The position numbers and the translations under genes are program-made. A DNA stretch of 64,000 nucleotides from Bradyrhizobium sp. CB1015 (lineage in GTDB: Bacteria; Pseudomonadota; Alphaproteobacteria; Rhizobiales; Xanthobacteraceae), in NCBI RefSeq assembly GCF_025200925.1, contig NZ_CP104174.1:558001-622000 (forward strand), read 5' to 3'. How positions within the stretch are numbered: position 1 is the first letter of the stretch; each line of letters begins with the position of its first letter. Shown in pieces: positions 9,328 to 17,669 of the stretch. The notes beneath the pieces are model-generated. The model saw only the letters and a program-made list of their open reading frames with translations. It ran no database searches and was not told the DNA's origin.

Positions 9328-10256
9328 CAGCGTACCCGCGTGCGATCGAGTTCATCGGCGAACATGGTCTTGATCTGGTCGCCGTCATGGAGCGAAGAGC
9401 CGGCGTCGGCCACGACGATTTCGCCGACCTCGAGCCCTTCCAGGATTTCCGTCGCGCTGTCGGAGGACAATCCGACCCGCACCTTGCGTGTCTCGACGAT
9501 GTTGCCTTTGACGACCTGCACCGTGAGGTGATCGATGGCGGTCTTGGGGATCGAGACGCCGCAGCTTCGCTTGGCGTCGATCGAGGCGCGAGCGAACACG
9601 CCGACCTTGAGCGAGGGGTTGTTGGTGACGCTGATGCGGACCCGCCCGAGCTGCGTGGTGCGGTCGATCTCGGGGGCAACCAGCCGGACCCGCCCGATCA
9701 GATCGGGCGCATCGTCGCGGCTGATGCGCACGGTGGCGCCGGAGGTGAGCTTGGACATGTGCACCGCCGGGACCTGGGCATCGAGCTCGATCTCATTGTT
9801 GACGGCGATCCGGAACATCGGACCGGCCTGCGGCGAGGCCGGCGCGCCGACGATGGTGCGGACCTCGGTGACGAGGCCCGGCGCAGGGGCCTTCAGGGAG
9901 ATCGGGCCTTGCGGGCCGGGCCGCTGCGGCTGGCCCGGAATCTGCGGCGGCGCAGTGAGGCGCGCCAGCTCCTGGTTGTCGGCGACGATCGTACCCTCGG
10001 TGACCAGAAGGTCGGTGACCCTGGAGCCTTCCTGGTCGGCCACGACCACCGCTTCGCGGCGCGGCACGAAGAAGCCGGTCACCCGCACCAGATCGGAGAA
10101 GCAGGCATTGGTCGACTTCGTCACGATGACGAGCGCCTCGCTTTGCGTCTCCTTCGGCTCCGGACGCTTGCGATGCTCGAACAGATAATAGCCGATGCCG
10201 AGTGCGACGACGAACACCACGGTTCCGGCCGGCTTGAGATATTCAGTCAAATTCAT
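9327..10256 (-). CDS. RND efflux periplasmic adaptor (membrane fusion protein)
   Basis: 309 residues from ATG 10256 (MNLTEYLKPAGTVVFVVALG). The frame continues upstream to 10340 but without family similarity. A single N-terminal membrane anchor, then a barrel-sandwich/lipoyl-like segment (VVVADQEGSRVTDLLVTEGT) with an unusually short proline-rich hairpin (PQIPGQPQRPGPQGP), then the beta-barrel (ATVRISRDDAPDLIGRVRLV) and the membrane-proximal part. The adaptor bridges the permease to an outer-membrane channel. It is the first gene of the two-gene operon. Confidence 0.88.
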   Translation of the reverse strand: MNLTEYLKPAGTVVFVVALGIGYYLFEHRKRPEPKETQSEALVIVTKSTNACFSDLVRVTGFFVPRREAVVVADQEGSRVTDLLVTEGTIVADNQELARLTAPPQIPGQPQRPGPQGPISLKAPAPGLVTEVRTIVGAPASPQAGPMFRIAVNNEIELDAQVPAVHMSKLTSGATVRISRDDAPDLIGRVRLVAPEIDRTTQLGRVRISVTNNPSLKVGVFARASIDAKRSCGVSIPKTAIDHLTVQVVKGNIVETRKVRVGLSSDSATEILEGLEVGEIVVADAGSSLHDGDQIKTMFADELDRTRVR

Positions 10257-10329
10257 CGCCGGATCATCCTGACCTGGCTCACGGCCATCCGCGCGAGGCC
10301 CAAACGGAGCGTTTCCCTGAAATGAAGCG

Positions 10330-10353
10330 GCGTCCCGCAAGGCTGCGGGACGC
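10330..10353. terminator. 10-bp GC hairpin between OmpA-like gene and RND operon
   Basis: GCGTCCCGCA and TGCGGGACGC form a perfect 10-bp stem with an AGGC loop. It lies downstream of the OmpA-like gene and upstream of the RND adaptor. The T run on the minus strand is weak, so it may be a terminator or a boundary structure. Confidence 0.5.
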
Positions 10354-10414
10354 GCTTTGGAAGCGAGACCTTACACCACATCACGACTTGTCACTGCAAA
10401 GGATTAGGTCGCGC

Positions 10415-11086
10415 TCACTTCGATGCGGTGGTCTTGTTTTCCATGTTGACGACCTGCACGCGGCGGTTGACCTCCGCCAGCGGCTGGTTCGCGTCCTTGA
10501 GCTTGCTCTTGCCGTAGCCGACGGTGACGAGATCGGTCGCGGAGATGCTGTACTTCTCGACCAGATAGCGCTTGATCGCATCCGCGCGACGCTCCGAGAG
10601 GTCCTGGTTGTAGGCTTCGCCGCCGGCGGCGTCGGTGTGGCCGGCGACCACGAAGGTCGAGCCCTTCAGGTCGGGACTGGTCAACGCGCGGCCGAGCGCC
10701 TGCACTGAGGGCATCGACTTGGCGCTGATATTGGCGGAGTTGTAGTCGAAGGTGATCTCGAGATCGATGTTCGGCTTGTCCTTGGCAACGGAGGCGATTT
10801 CCTCGCGCTCGGTCGACGACAGCGAGCGCGTCGAGCGGCCGCGCACCGATTGCAGCAGCTTGGTCTCCGCGGCGTTCGGCGCGGATTCGGTCTGCGGACC
10901 GATCGAGAGGCCGCGGGTCAGGGGCTTCTTCGGCGCCGGCGCCAGCGCGCGGACGATCTCGTCCTCGGTGACGTTCTTGCTGTTGCCGTCATCGCCCGCG
11001 TATGCGGTCGAGGTCGGCAGCGACAGCGCGACGCCGACGGTGATGATGGACAGAATCGCGGTAAGCCCTTTTGCAGCCGATCTCAT
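10415..11086 (-). CDS. OmpA-family peptidoglycan-binding protein
   Basis: 223 residues with a signal peptide ending near TSTAYAGDD. The C-terminal half is an OmpA-like domain: ITFDYNSANISAKSMPSVQA, then VVAGHTDAAGGEAYNQDLSE and RRADAIKRYLVEKYSI. The Asp and Arg that hold diaminopimelate are visible in TDAAG and LSERRAD. It is expected in the periplasm or on the inner face of the outer membrane. Its neighbour is the caspase-like gene, 145 bases upstream on the same strand. Confidence 0.88.
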   Translation of the reverse strand: MRSAAKGLTAILSIITVGVALSLPTSTAYAGDDGNSKNVTEDEIVRALAPAPKKPLTRGLSIGPQTESAPNAAETKLLQSVRGRSTRSLSSTEREEIASVAKDKPNIDLEITFDYNSANISAKSMPSVQALGRALTSPDLKGSTFVVAGHTDAAGGEAYNQDLSERRADAIKRYLVEKYSISATDLVTVGYGKSKLKDANQPLAEVNRRVQVVNMENKTTASK

Positions 11087-11231
11087 AGCCAGTCCCTCCT
11101 GCGCAGCCAGCTCGCGTGCTCTAAGAATTCAAGCAACCGCCCCCGAAAAGGCTTGTTGCGGCATCCGCCCATTGGTCTTCCCAGGGCTGTTCAAGGTTCG
11201 AGCCTTGGACGGGCCCAACTCCAAAAAAATA

Positions 11232-12797
11232 CTAGCGTACTCCGTAGCTTGCGAATTCCTGAACGATGTTCGGGTCCATCGCCTTGGCATTGGCGATGTC
11301 CAGCGCCCCTTCCTGGGCCGAGCCGTTTCGTTGCTTGGCAAGGCCCCGTCCATAGAGTGAGGAGGTCAGGCGCGGGTTGATCCTCAGGGCGGCGTCGAAA
11401 TCGGCGATCGCATTCTTCACCGCGCCCGACTTGAGATTGACCAGGCCGCGGCTGTCCAGTGCATCGACGAAGTTCGGCCGCAGCCGCAGCGCCTCGTTGC
11501 AATCCTTCAGCGCACCCTGGAGGTCGCCGACCACGGTGCGGGTCCAGCAACGGTTGTTGAGGGCTTCGACGTCCTTCGAATTGATCCGGAGGGTGTCGTC
11601 GAAATCCTTGATGGCGAGGCTGTAGGCACCCTTGCTGGCATAGACCTGGCCGCGCCGGTACAGCGCGTTCACGTCGTCCGGGTTGGCGGCGATCTTGGCG
11701 GTCAGGCTCTTGATCGTGGGATCGTCGGCGAGGGCGGCAGCGCTCGGCCCGCCGTCCGTGCTCGGCGCGGGAGCGGGATCAACCGGCTTCGCCGGCGGTG
11801 GCGGCGGGGGCAGGGCGGCCTCGATCTGCGGCCTCGGCGTGGGAGCAGGCGCGGGCGCCGGCGCCGGTGCGGGCACCGCAACTGGAGCCGCAGGTGCCGG
11901 AGCCGCAGGAGCAGGGGCCGCAGCGCTGTCGGCCGGTTTCGGCGGCGGCGCGGGAGGGGCGGGCGGCGGGTTGTTGGCGACGACGGCCGGCGCGGCGGGA
12001 GGCGCGGGAGGCGCGGGCGGCGGCGTTGCCGGACGCGATCCGCCGGCGCCCGGAATGAACGAGAAATCTTCGGCCAATGACGAGGAAATCCACGGCACCT
12101 GCTCGCCGCGCGAGGCGCGGGTGACGCCCATCTTGGTGCGGTTCAGCGTCTCCTCGGCCATCAGGTCGGGGACGCGGATTTCCTTCAGCAGCTCCTGGAC
12201 GAACAGGCTGCGGTCGCCGCCGGCGTCCGAGACCACCGAGGCCAGCGCCGCCGAGTACATCACCAGCGTGCCGTTCGGTGCGATCACCGGGGTCAGGCCG
12301 GCCGAGAAGCTGCGGAACCGGCGCTCGAACGGGTTGCGCCTGGATGCGTCGATCAGCGCGATCTTGACGCCGGCGCCGCGGGTGTTGAGCTCGCCGAGGA
12401 CGGTCTCGAGGCTGAAGCCATCGCGGCGCACGTCGGACTCGGTCCAGATCTGCGCATCCACCGGCAGCAGGTAGCTCTGGCGCGCGGACTGGATGCCGAA
12501 ACCCGAGAAGAACACCAGCGCCACCGAGCCCGGCTTGATCTTGCCGTAGAGCTTGTCGAAGGCGCGGCGCATGCCGTCGCCGGTCAGGTTCTCGCCGAGC
12601 TCGACCGAAAAGCCGTCGCGCTTGAGCTCGTCGGCGACGGCGCGCGCATCGTTGATCGGTTCCTTCAGCGGGGCATCCGCATCCGGATATTTGGCATTGC
12701 CGATGACAAGCGCGAAACGGTCACCGGCCGCAAGCGAGGGGGCAGTCGGGACGAGCGAGATGAGCAAGGACAGGAGAACAAAGAAGCGAATTTTCAT
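11232..12797 (-). CDS. Caspase-fold (C14) protein with TPR repeats, catalytic dyad replaced
   Basis: 521 residues. Signal peptide to about residue 24, a caspase-like p20 domain (RFALVIGNAKYPDADAPLKE), a Pro/Ala-rich linker at about 255-350, and three to four TPR repeats at about 365-505. The usual SGHG motif reads FFSGFGIQ, with Phe100 in place of the catalytic His, and the usual DACR motif reads LIDASRRNPF, with Ser152 in place of the catalytic Cys. The fold and surrounding residues are well kept, so this is predicted to be a pseudoprotease with a binding or scaffold role in the periplasm. The TPR part would supply protein contacts. Confidence 0.88.
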   Translation of the reverse strand: MKIRFFVLLSLLISLVPTAPSLAAGDRFALVIGNAKYPDADAPLKEPINDARAVADELKRDGFSVELGENLTGDGMRRAFDKLYGKIKPGSVALVFFSGFGIQSARQSYLLPVDAQIWTESDVRRDGFSLETVLGELNTRGAGVKIALIDASRRNPFERRFRSFSAGLTPVIAPNGTLVMYSAALASVVSDAGGDRSLFVQELLKEIRVPDLMAEETLNRTKMGVTRASRGEQVPWISSSLAEDFSFIPGAGGSRPATPPPAPPAPPAAPAVVANNPPPAPPAPPPKPADSAAAPAPAAPAPAAPVAVPAPAPAPAPAPTPRPQIEAALPPPPPPAKPVDPAPAPSTDGGPSAAALADDPTIKSLTAKIAANPDDVNALYRRGQVYASKGAYSLAIKDFDDTLRINSKDVEALNNRCWTRTVVGDLQGALKDCNEALRLRPNFVDALDSRGLVNLKSGAVKNAIADFDAALRINPRLTSSLYGRGLAKQRNGSAQEGALDIANAKAMDPNIVQEFASYGVR

Positions 12798-13160
12798 AGT
12801 CAGCGCGGTCCAGCCAAAAAGGCGCCGTTCCAGCTTGCGCCGCAGCGACCTTAACTTACGCTTACCTCATTATCAAACCGGGGACGGGGGGCGTCAACCA
12901 CTTGGAGATTCGACCTTAATCCGATGATCGACCGCAACGGACCGGCGTGCCGCGAGCGAAAATAGACGGGTTGTCATGACAGTCCTCGGTACCTCGATGC
13001 GATCGGCGGACGTTAAGGCAACCATGGCGATGAAGACGTGATTGATCTCACATTGCAGCCCCGCCTTCGCGGCAACGCCCCCCGTTTGACCTTTCCTGCC
13101 GGCGATGGCTTGGTGGGCGCGATCGTTCCAGAAGATCCAACACGAAAAAAAGCAAGACCC
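12798..13160. other. Intergenic region between divergent genes
   Basis: 363 bases between the caspase-like gene (minus) and the lactonase-like gene (plus). It is less GC-rich near 12850-12890. No coding frame with a convincing start, no RNA gene and no clear palindrome were seen; both promoters presumably lie here. Confidence 0.5.
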
Positions 13161-13967
13161 ATGGGAAACGTCTACGAGATCTACGCCCTGCGCTATGCGA
13201 CGATGTCGCCGCGCACGCCCCACATGAACTTCCTCGTGCCCGACCCGCATGACAGCGCGGCGCAGGACCTCGATTATTTCGTCTGGCTGATTCGGGGCCA
13301 CGGCCGCGACATTCTGGTCGACACCGGCTTCAACGCCGAGGAGGCGAGCGCGCGGGCGCGCAAGCTCACGCTCAATCCGGTCGATGCGCTGGAGCGTTTC
13401 GGCGTCGCGGCGTCAGCCGTTCGTGACGTCATCGTGACGCATCTGCACTACGACCACGCCGGCAATCTCGACCGCTTTCCCAATGCACGCTTTCATCTCC
13501 AGGAGCGCGAGATGGCCTACGCGATCGGGCGCTGCATGTGCAACGGCCTGCTGCGCCACCCGTTCTCGGTCGAGCATGTCACGCAGATGGTGCGCCACGT
13601 CTACGGCGAGCGCGTCACCTTCTATTCCGGCGATGGCGAGGTCGCTCCCGGCGTGACCGTGCACCGCGTCGGCGGCCATTCCGACGGCTTGCAGGTGGTG
13701 AAGGTCGAAACCGCGCGCGGCCCCGTGGTGCTGGCCTCCGATGCCGCGCACTACTACGCCAATCTGCAGCGCAGGAGCCCGTTCCCGATCGTCTACAATG
13801 TCGGCGACATGGCGCAAGGCTGGGAAACGATCGAGCGCCTCGCCGGCCATCCCGATCGCTACATTCCCGGCCATGATCCGATCGTCACGGAGATCTATCC
13901 GCGCGCCAGCGATGAGGTCGACGCCTGGGCGCTGCACCTGCCGCCGACGCGATCGTTTGCGACGTGA
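13161..13967 (+). CDS. Metallo-beta-lactamase-fold hydrolase, N-acyl-homoserine-lactonase-like
   Basis: 268 residues from ATG 13161 (MGNVYEIYALRYATM). The metal motif is complete: VTHLHYDHAGNLDRFPNA (HxHxDH), a later His in VHRVGGHSDG, Asp in VLASDAAHYY, and a final His in YIPGHDPI. The arrangement and length match AttM/AiiA-type lactonases, which open homoserine lactones, but substrate cannot be assigned from sequence. The gene stands alone and is followed by a palindromic repeat. Confidence 0.83.
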   Translation: MGNVYEIYALRYATMSPRTPHMNFLVPDPHDSAAQDLDYFVWLIRGHGRDILVDTGFNAEEASARARKLTLNPVDALERFGVAASAVRDVIVTHLHYDHAGNLDRFPNARFHLQEREMAYAIGRCMCNGLLRHPFSVEHVTQMVRHVYGERVTFYSGDGEVAPGVTVHRVGGHSDGLQVVKVETARGPVVLASDAAHYYANLQRRSPFPIVYNVGDMAQGWETIERLAGHPDRYIPGHDPIVTEIYPRASDEVDAWALHLPPTRSFAT

Positions 13968-13996
13968 CGCCGAAGACAAAGCGGGCTCGATTCATC

Positions 13997-14135
13997 CCCG
14001 TCACCCTGAGGTGCTTGCCCTGCGCCGCAGGGCAAGCCTCGAAGGGCGACGGCCCGGCTGCATCGAGGCCGCTCATCCTTCGAGGCTCCCCGCGCGATGC
14101 TTCGCATCGTGCGCCTCGCACCTCAGGATGACGGG
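13997..14135. repeat. Palindromic intergenic repeat
   Basis: The ends are inverted (CCCGTCACCCTGAGGTGC against GCACCTCAGGATGACGGG), with further internal stems such as TTGCCCTGCGCCGCAGGGCAA. This fits the mosaic intergenic repeats common in bradyrhizobia. It would fold in RNA from either strand. Confidence 0.7.
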
Positions 14136-14161
14136 AGCGGCACCAAGCGCGGGCGATTAAA

Positions 14162-14296
14162 CTAATACGCCTGCTTGGCGTCGGCCTCTTCGCTGGTCTG
14201 GATCAGACCGAGACTCTGCTCGATCTTGCCGAGCAGCACGGAGAGCTGCTTGCGCTCCTGCGCGGAGAGGCAGGCGAGGATCTCGTCCTCTCGCCG
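14162..14296 (-). pseudogene. Duplicated 3' end of the MarR gene
   Basis: These 135 bases match 15149-15283 with five differences, starting exactly at the MarR stop codon. They would encode only the last 45 or so residues (ending EEADAKQAY). Homology stops abruptly at 14297. With the intact gene at 15149 it brackets the methyltransferase as a direct repeat. Confidence 0.88.
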
Positions 14297-14344
14297 GCCC
14301 TTGCGAAACCCATCTACGCGCCGAGACGGGAGGCGGGCGCGATG

Positions 14345-15139
14345 TCAACGAGCACCGGCAGGATCCCCGCAAGCAACGATATCGTGGGGAGATTTTCGAG
14401 CCGCTGGCTCCGGCGGAGAGAATATCGCCAGGTATCCTCCGTCCCCTGCGAGCTTATATGTGGCGATCTCGCGATAGTCGACGGCGGTCAACTCGCAGCG
14501 CAAGAGATCAATTGGCGTGCCATGCTTCGACGTCGGAAGCTCAAGATCGACAATTCCGACCCGCGCACCTTGCTTCAAGGCGGGCGCAAGATTGTAGAGG
14601 AAGGCATACGGTTGGGCTATCTCGTGATACATATGCACAAGGATTGCGGCGTCCAGCGAGGAAGCGGGCAGACGCGGGTCGTGTGGTTCGCCGAGCGCGA
14701 ATTGCACGTTCGTCAACTTCAGAAGTTTTGTTCGCCTGGCGAGTTCGACGAGGTAATCCCGCATGACGTCCTGGGCAACGACAGATCCGGCGGATCCGAC
14801 GAGGTGCGAGAGCCTGATCGTGTGGTAGCCATCGCCTGCTCCAATGTCGCCGACTGTCATCCCTGGTTTCAGTTCAAGAGCGCGTGCGATTTGACCGGCC
14901 TCATTGAGGGCGTCGCGGTGCTCTTCGGCGGAGCGGCGTGGGCTGACGATCCGTGCGACAGGACGCTGCGGTGAGGGAAACTCGTTCGCAGCGACTCCAG
15001 GGGGAGCCAGATAACCTATGTCAGCGGCGTATGCGCGAGTTGCGGCAAACACCAAAAGTAGCATCGCTATATACGTCGCTGCCGTCACGGTCCTACCAAG
15101 CTTTCTCAACCGGCCCCCCAACGCCGACGTCCGCGCCAC
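14345..15139 (-). CDS. Class I SAM-dependent methyltransferase with signal peptide
   Basis: 264 residues from GTG 15139. An N-terminal signal sequence (TYIAMLLLVFAATRAYAADI) precedes a Rossmann methyltransferase domain: GMTVGDIGAGDGYHTIRLSH holds the SAM-binding loop. The family is often annotated as predicted methyltransferase and is exported, which is unusual for a SAM enzyme. The gene begins nine bases downstream of the MarR stop and lies between the two direct repeats. The substrate is unknown. Confidence 0.8.
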   Translation of the reverse strand: MARTSALGGRLRKLGRTVTAATYIAMLLLVFAATRAYAADIGYLAPPGVAANEFPSPQRPVARIVSPRRSAEEHRDALNEAGQIARALELKPGMTVGDIGAGDGYHTIRLSHLVGSAGSVVAQDVMRDYLVELARRTKLLKLTNVQFALGEPHDPRLPASSLDAAILVHMYHEIAQPYAFLYNLAPALKQGARVGIVDLELPTSKHGTPIDLLRCELTAVDYREIATYKLAGDGGYLAIFSPPEPAARKSPHDIVACGDPAGAR

Positions 15140-15148
15140 TATGAGTCT

Positions 15149-15691
15149 CTAATACGCCTGCTTGGCGTCGGCCTCTTCGCTGGTCTGGATCAGATCGAGG
15201 CTCTGCTCGATCTTGCCGAGCAGGGCCGAGAGCTGCTTGCGCTCCTGCGCGGAGAGGCAGGCGAGGATCTCGTCCTCTCGCCGCAGCAATTGCGGGAACA
15301 GCTCTTCATAGAGCGCGCGGCCCTTTTTCGTCAGCTGCAGCCGGAATTCGCGGCGGTCGGCTTCGTTCTCGACCCGCTCGATCAGGCCCTCGTTGAGCAG
15401 CATCGTCACCGCGCGGCTGATGGTGGATTTATGCGTGCGGGTGCACTGCGCGATATACTGCGCGCTGCAGGCATCAACGCGGAAGCCGAGCGTGGCGATG
15501 ACGCGCCAGGCCGGAATGTCGAGGCCGTGGCGCTCCTGATATTCGACCGACAGCGCGGAACTGACTTCAGCTGCGAGCCGGTTGAGGCGGAACGGCACGA
15601 ACTTGAACAGATCGAGACGCGGCTTGGGCCGCGCTGAAGCCTCGTCGGCCGCGCGCGCTTTGAGCGCGATGTCGCTGGATGTTCTCGCCAA
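15149..15691 (-). CDS. MarR family regulator of the homogentisate cluster
   Basis: 180 residues. The start used is TTG 15691, with GGAG eight bases upstream; no ATG is in frame nearby, so the start is uncertain. The winged helix is clear (SAQYIAQCTRTHKSTISRAV and ENEADRREFRLQLTKKGRAL). It is divergent from the flavoprotein operon with a palindrome in the gap, which suggests it represses that operon in the absence of an aromatic ligand. Its last 135 bases are duplicated downstream. Confidence 0.85.
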   Translation of the reverse strand: MARTSSDIALKARAADEASARPKPRLDLFKFVPFRLNRLAAEVSSALSVEYQERHGLDIPAWRVIATLGFRVDACSAQYIAQCTRTHKSTISRAVTMLLNEGLIERVENEADRREFRLQLTKKGRALYEELFPQLLRREDEILACLSAQERKQLSALLGKIEQSLDLIQTSEEADAKQAY

Positions 15692-15737
15692 GGAGAGCGC
15701 TCCGAATTCCAGTTGACGGCCGGCCGGCTCCGGTCCA

Positions 15738-15757
15738 AAATAGTTGCACGTGAGACT
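15738..15757. promoter_or_regulatory. Candidate MarR operator
   Basis: ATAGT and ACTAT are inverted around TGCACGTGAG, in the gap between the divergent MarR gene and the flavoprotein gene. Its size suits a MarR dimer. Confidence 0.5.
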
Positions 15758-15801
15758 ATCTAGCAGATCAGTCCTGTCCTGACCAGAGCCGAGGTTCGTG
15801 T

Positions 15802-17418
15802 ATGGCGCCGGCCAATACCCCTCACGCCAAGACCAAGTTCGGCTACCGCCGTCACCCCGATCAGGACCGCCCCGGATCGAGCCCCGCGGAGCATCCGGTC
15901 GTGATCGTCGGTGCGGGCCCGGTCGGGTTATCGCTGGCGATCGATCTGGCCCAGCGCGGTCAGCGTGTCGTGCTGCTGGATGATGCCGACCGCATCGGCG
16001 AGGGCTCGCGCGCGATCTGCTTCTCGAAACGCTCGCTGGAATATTGGGACCGGCTCGGCGTCGGCGACCGCATGGTCGACAAGGGCGTGGTGTGGAGCGT
16101 CGGGCGGATCTTTCATGGCGAGTCGCAACTTTACCAGTTCAATCTCCTGCCGGAAGACGGCCACAAGCGGCCGGCCTTCATCAACCTCCAGCAATATTAC
16201 GCCGAGGCCTATCTGGTCGATCGCATCAACGAGCTGCCCGCGATCGACCTGCGCTGGCGCAACAAGGTGACGGCGCTCGAGCAGCGTAACGATGCGGCCC
16301 TGCTGACGATCGAAACGCCGGAGGGCGCCTATCGCCTGAATGCGCAATATGTCATCGCCTGCGACGGTGCGCGCTCCTCGCTGCGGCAGATGGTCGGTGC
16401 GGAATTCGCCGGCCAGGTGTTCGAGGATCAGTTCCTGATCGCGGACGTCAAGATGACCGCGGAATTTCCGACCGAGCGCTGGTTCTGGTTCGATCCGCCG
16501 TTCCATGCCGGGCGTTCGGCGCTCTTGCACCGTCAGCCCGACGACGTCTGGCGCATCGACCTCCAGCTCAATCGCTACGCCGATCCAGTCGTCGAGAAGA
16601 TGCCGGAAAACGTGCGGCCGCGGATCGCGCGCATGCTCGGCCACGACAAGTTCGAGTTCGAGTGGATCTCGCTCTACAAATTCCAGTGCCGGCGGATGGA
16701 CCGCTTCATCCATGGCCGCGTGATCTTCGCCGGCGATTCCGCGCATCAGGTCTCGCCCTTCGGGGCGCGTGGCGCGAATTCGGGACTCGAAGACGCGGAG
16801 AACCTGTCCTGGAAGCTCGACCGCGTGCTGCGCGGCAAATCGCCTGCGAGCCTGCTGGAGAGCTACCATCTCGAGCGCAGCATGGCGGCCGACGAGAACA
16901 TCCGCGAATCCACCCGCTCGACCGACTTCATGGCGCCGAACTCGCATCAGGAGGCGCGGCTGCGCAAGGCGGTGCTGTCGCTGGCCAAGGAGACCGAGTT
17001 CGGCAAGCGCATGGTCAATGGCGGCCGGCTCTCGGTGCCGTGCAGCTACGATTCGCCGCTGTCGTCGCCCGATGCCGATGCCTGGGCCGGTGGGCCTCGT
17101 CCGGGCTGTTCCATGCTCGATGCGCCCGTTGCCGGGCGGGGCTATCTGACGGATGCCTTCCGCCAGGGCGGAACGGATTTCACCTTGCTGTCGTTCAGCA
17201 ACGGCGTGGCGCTCGACGCGCCCGTCGGCGTCAAGACTATCCGCATCGGCGGCGAGGAAGGACTGGGCGATCGCTCCGGCCTCGTCGCCAAACGCTACGA
17301 CGCGGGGCCGGGCGCAGCCTATCTGCTCAGGCCCGATGGCTACGTTGCGGCGCGCTTCCGCCATCCGACGCGCGAGGCAATCGCGGCGGCATTGTCCAGG
17401 GCCGAAGGGCTGAATTGA
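15802..17418 (+). CDS. FAD aromatic hydroxylase, 3-hydroxyphenylacetate 6-hydroxylase-like
   Basis: 538 residues. FAD dinucleotide fold at about 34-60 (VVIVGAGPVGLSLAIDLAQR), second FAD motif VIFAGDSAHQVSPFGARGAN, and a thioredoxin-like C-terminal domain as in MhpA/phenol hydroxylases. It sits upstream of a DUF2783 gene and hmgA. In Pseudomonas putida, 3-hydroxyphenylacetate is turned to homogentisate by flavoprotein MhaA with small protein MhaB, which fits this order. The substrate is inferred from context; other phenolic acids remain possible. Confidence 0.8.
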   Translation: MAPANTPHAKTKFGYRRHPDQDRPGSSPAEHPVVIVGAGPVGLSLAIDLAQRGQRVVLLDDADRIGEGSRAICFSKRSLEYWDRLGVGDRMVDKGVVWSVGRIFHGESQLYQFNLLPEDGHKRPAFINLQQYYAEAYLVDRINELPAIDLRWRNKVTALEQRNDAALLTIETPEGAYRLNAQYVIACDGARSSLRQMVGAEFAGQVFEDQFLIADVKMTAEFPTERWFWFDPPFHAGRSALLHRQPDDVWRIDLQLNRYADPVVEKMPENVRPRIARMLGHDKFEFEWISLYKFQCRRMDRFIHGRVIFAGDSAHQVSPFGARGANSGLEDAENLSWKLDRVLRGKSPASLLESYHLERSMAADENIRESTRSTDFMAPNSHQEARLRKAVLSLAKETEFGKRMVNGGRLSVPCSYDSPLSSPDADAWAGGPRPGCSMLDAPVAGRGYLTDAFRQGGTDFTLLSFSNGVALDAPVGVKTIRIGGEEGLGDRSGLVAKRYDAGPGAAYLLRPDGYVAARFRHPTREAIAAALSRAEGLN

Positions 17419-17426
17419 GGTTCCGC

Positions 17427-17651
17427 ATGCCGCTCTCCACCAGCTCGAACTTCGCACGTCCCGACGATGCGTTCCGCGCCATCGTCGAGGCGCATCGCGG
17501 ACTGACCGAGGAGCAGAGCGCCGATTTCGACGCGGCGCTGGTGCTGATCCTCGCCAACCATATCGGCGACATCGACGTGCTACGCGAGGCGATCGGACTC
17601 GCCAAGCGCCGCATGATCGACGGTCAGCAGCAACAACAGCAACAACAATAA
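17427..17651 (+). CDS. DUF2783 small protein, possible hydroxylase coupling partner
   Basis: 74 residues from ATG 17427, nine bases after the flavoprotein stop. The domain is seen in FRAIVEAHRGLTEEQSADFD and LILANHIGDIDVLREAIGLA. It is likely the coupling protein of the flavoprotein (MhaB-like); this is an inference from size and position. It ends in a run of eight glutamines coded by CAG/CAA, outside the conserved domain. Confidence 0.75.
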   Translation: MPLSTSSNFARPDDAFRAIVEAHRGLTEEQSADFDAALVLILANHIGDIDVLREAIGLAKRRMIDGQQQQQQQQ

Positions 17652-17669
17652 CCTGGTAAGGACGAATTG

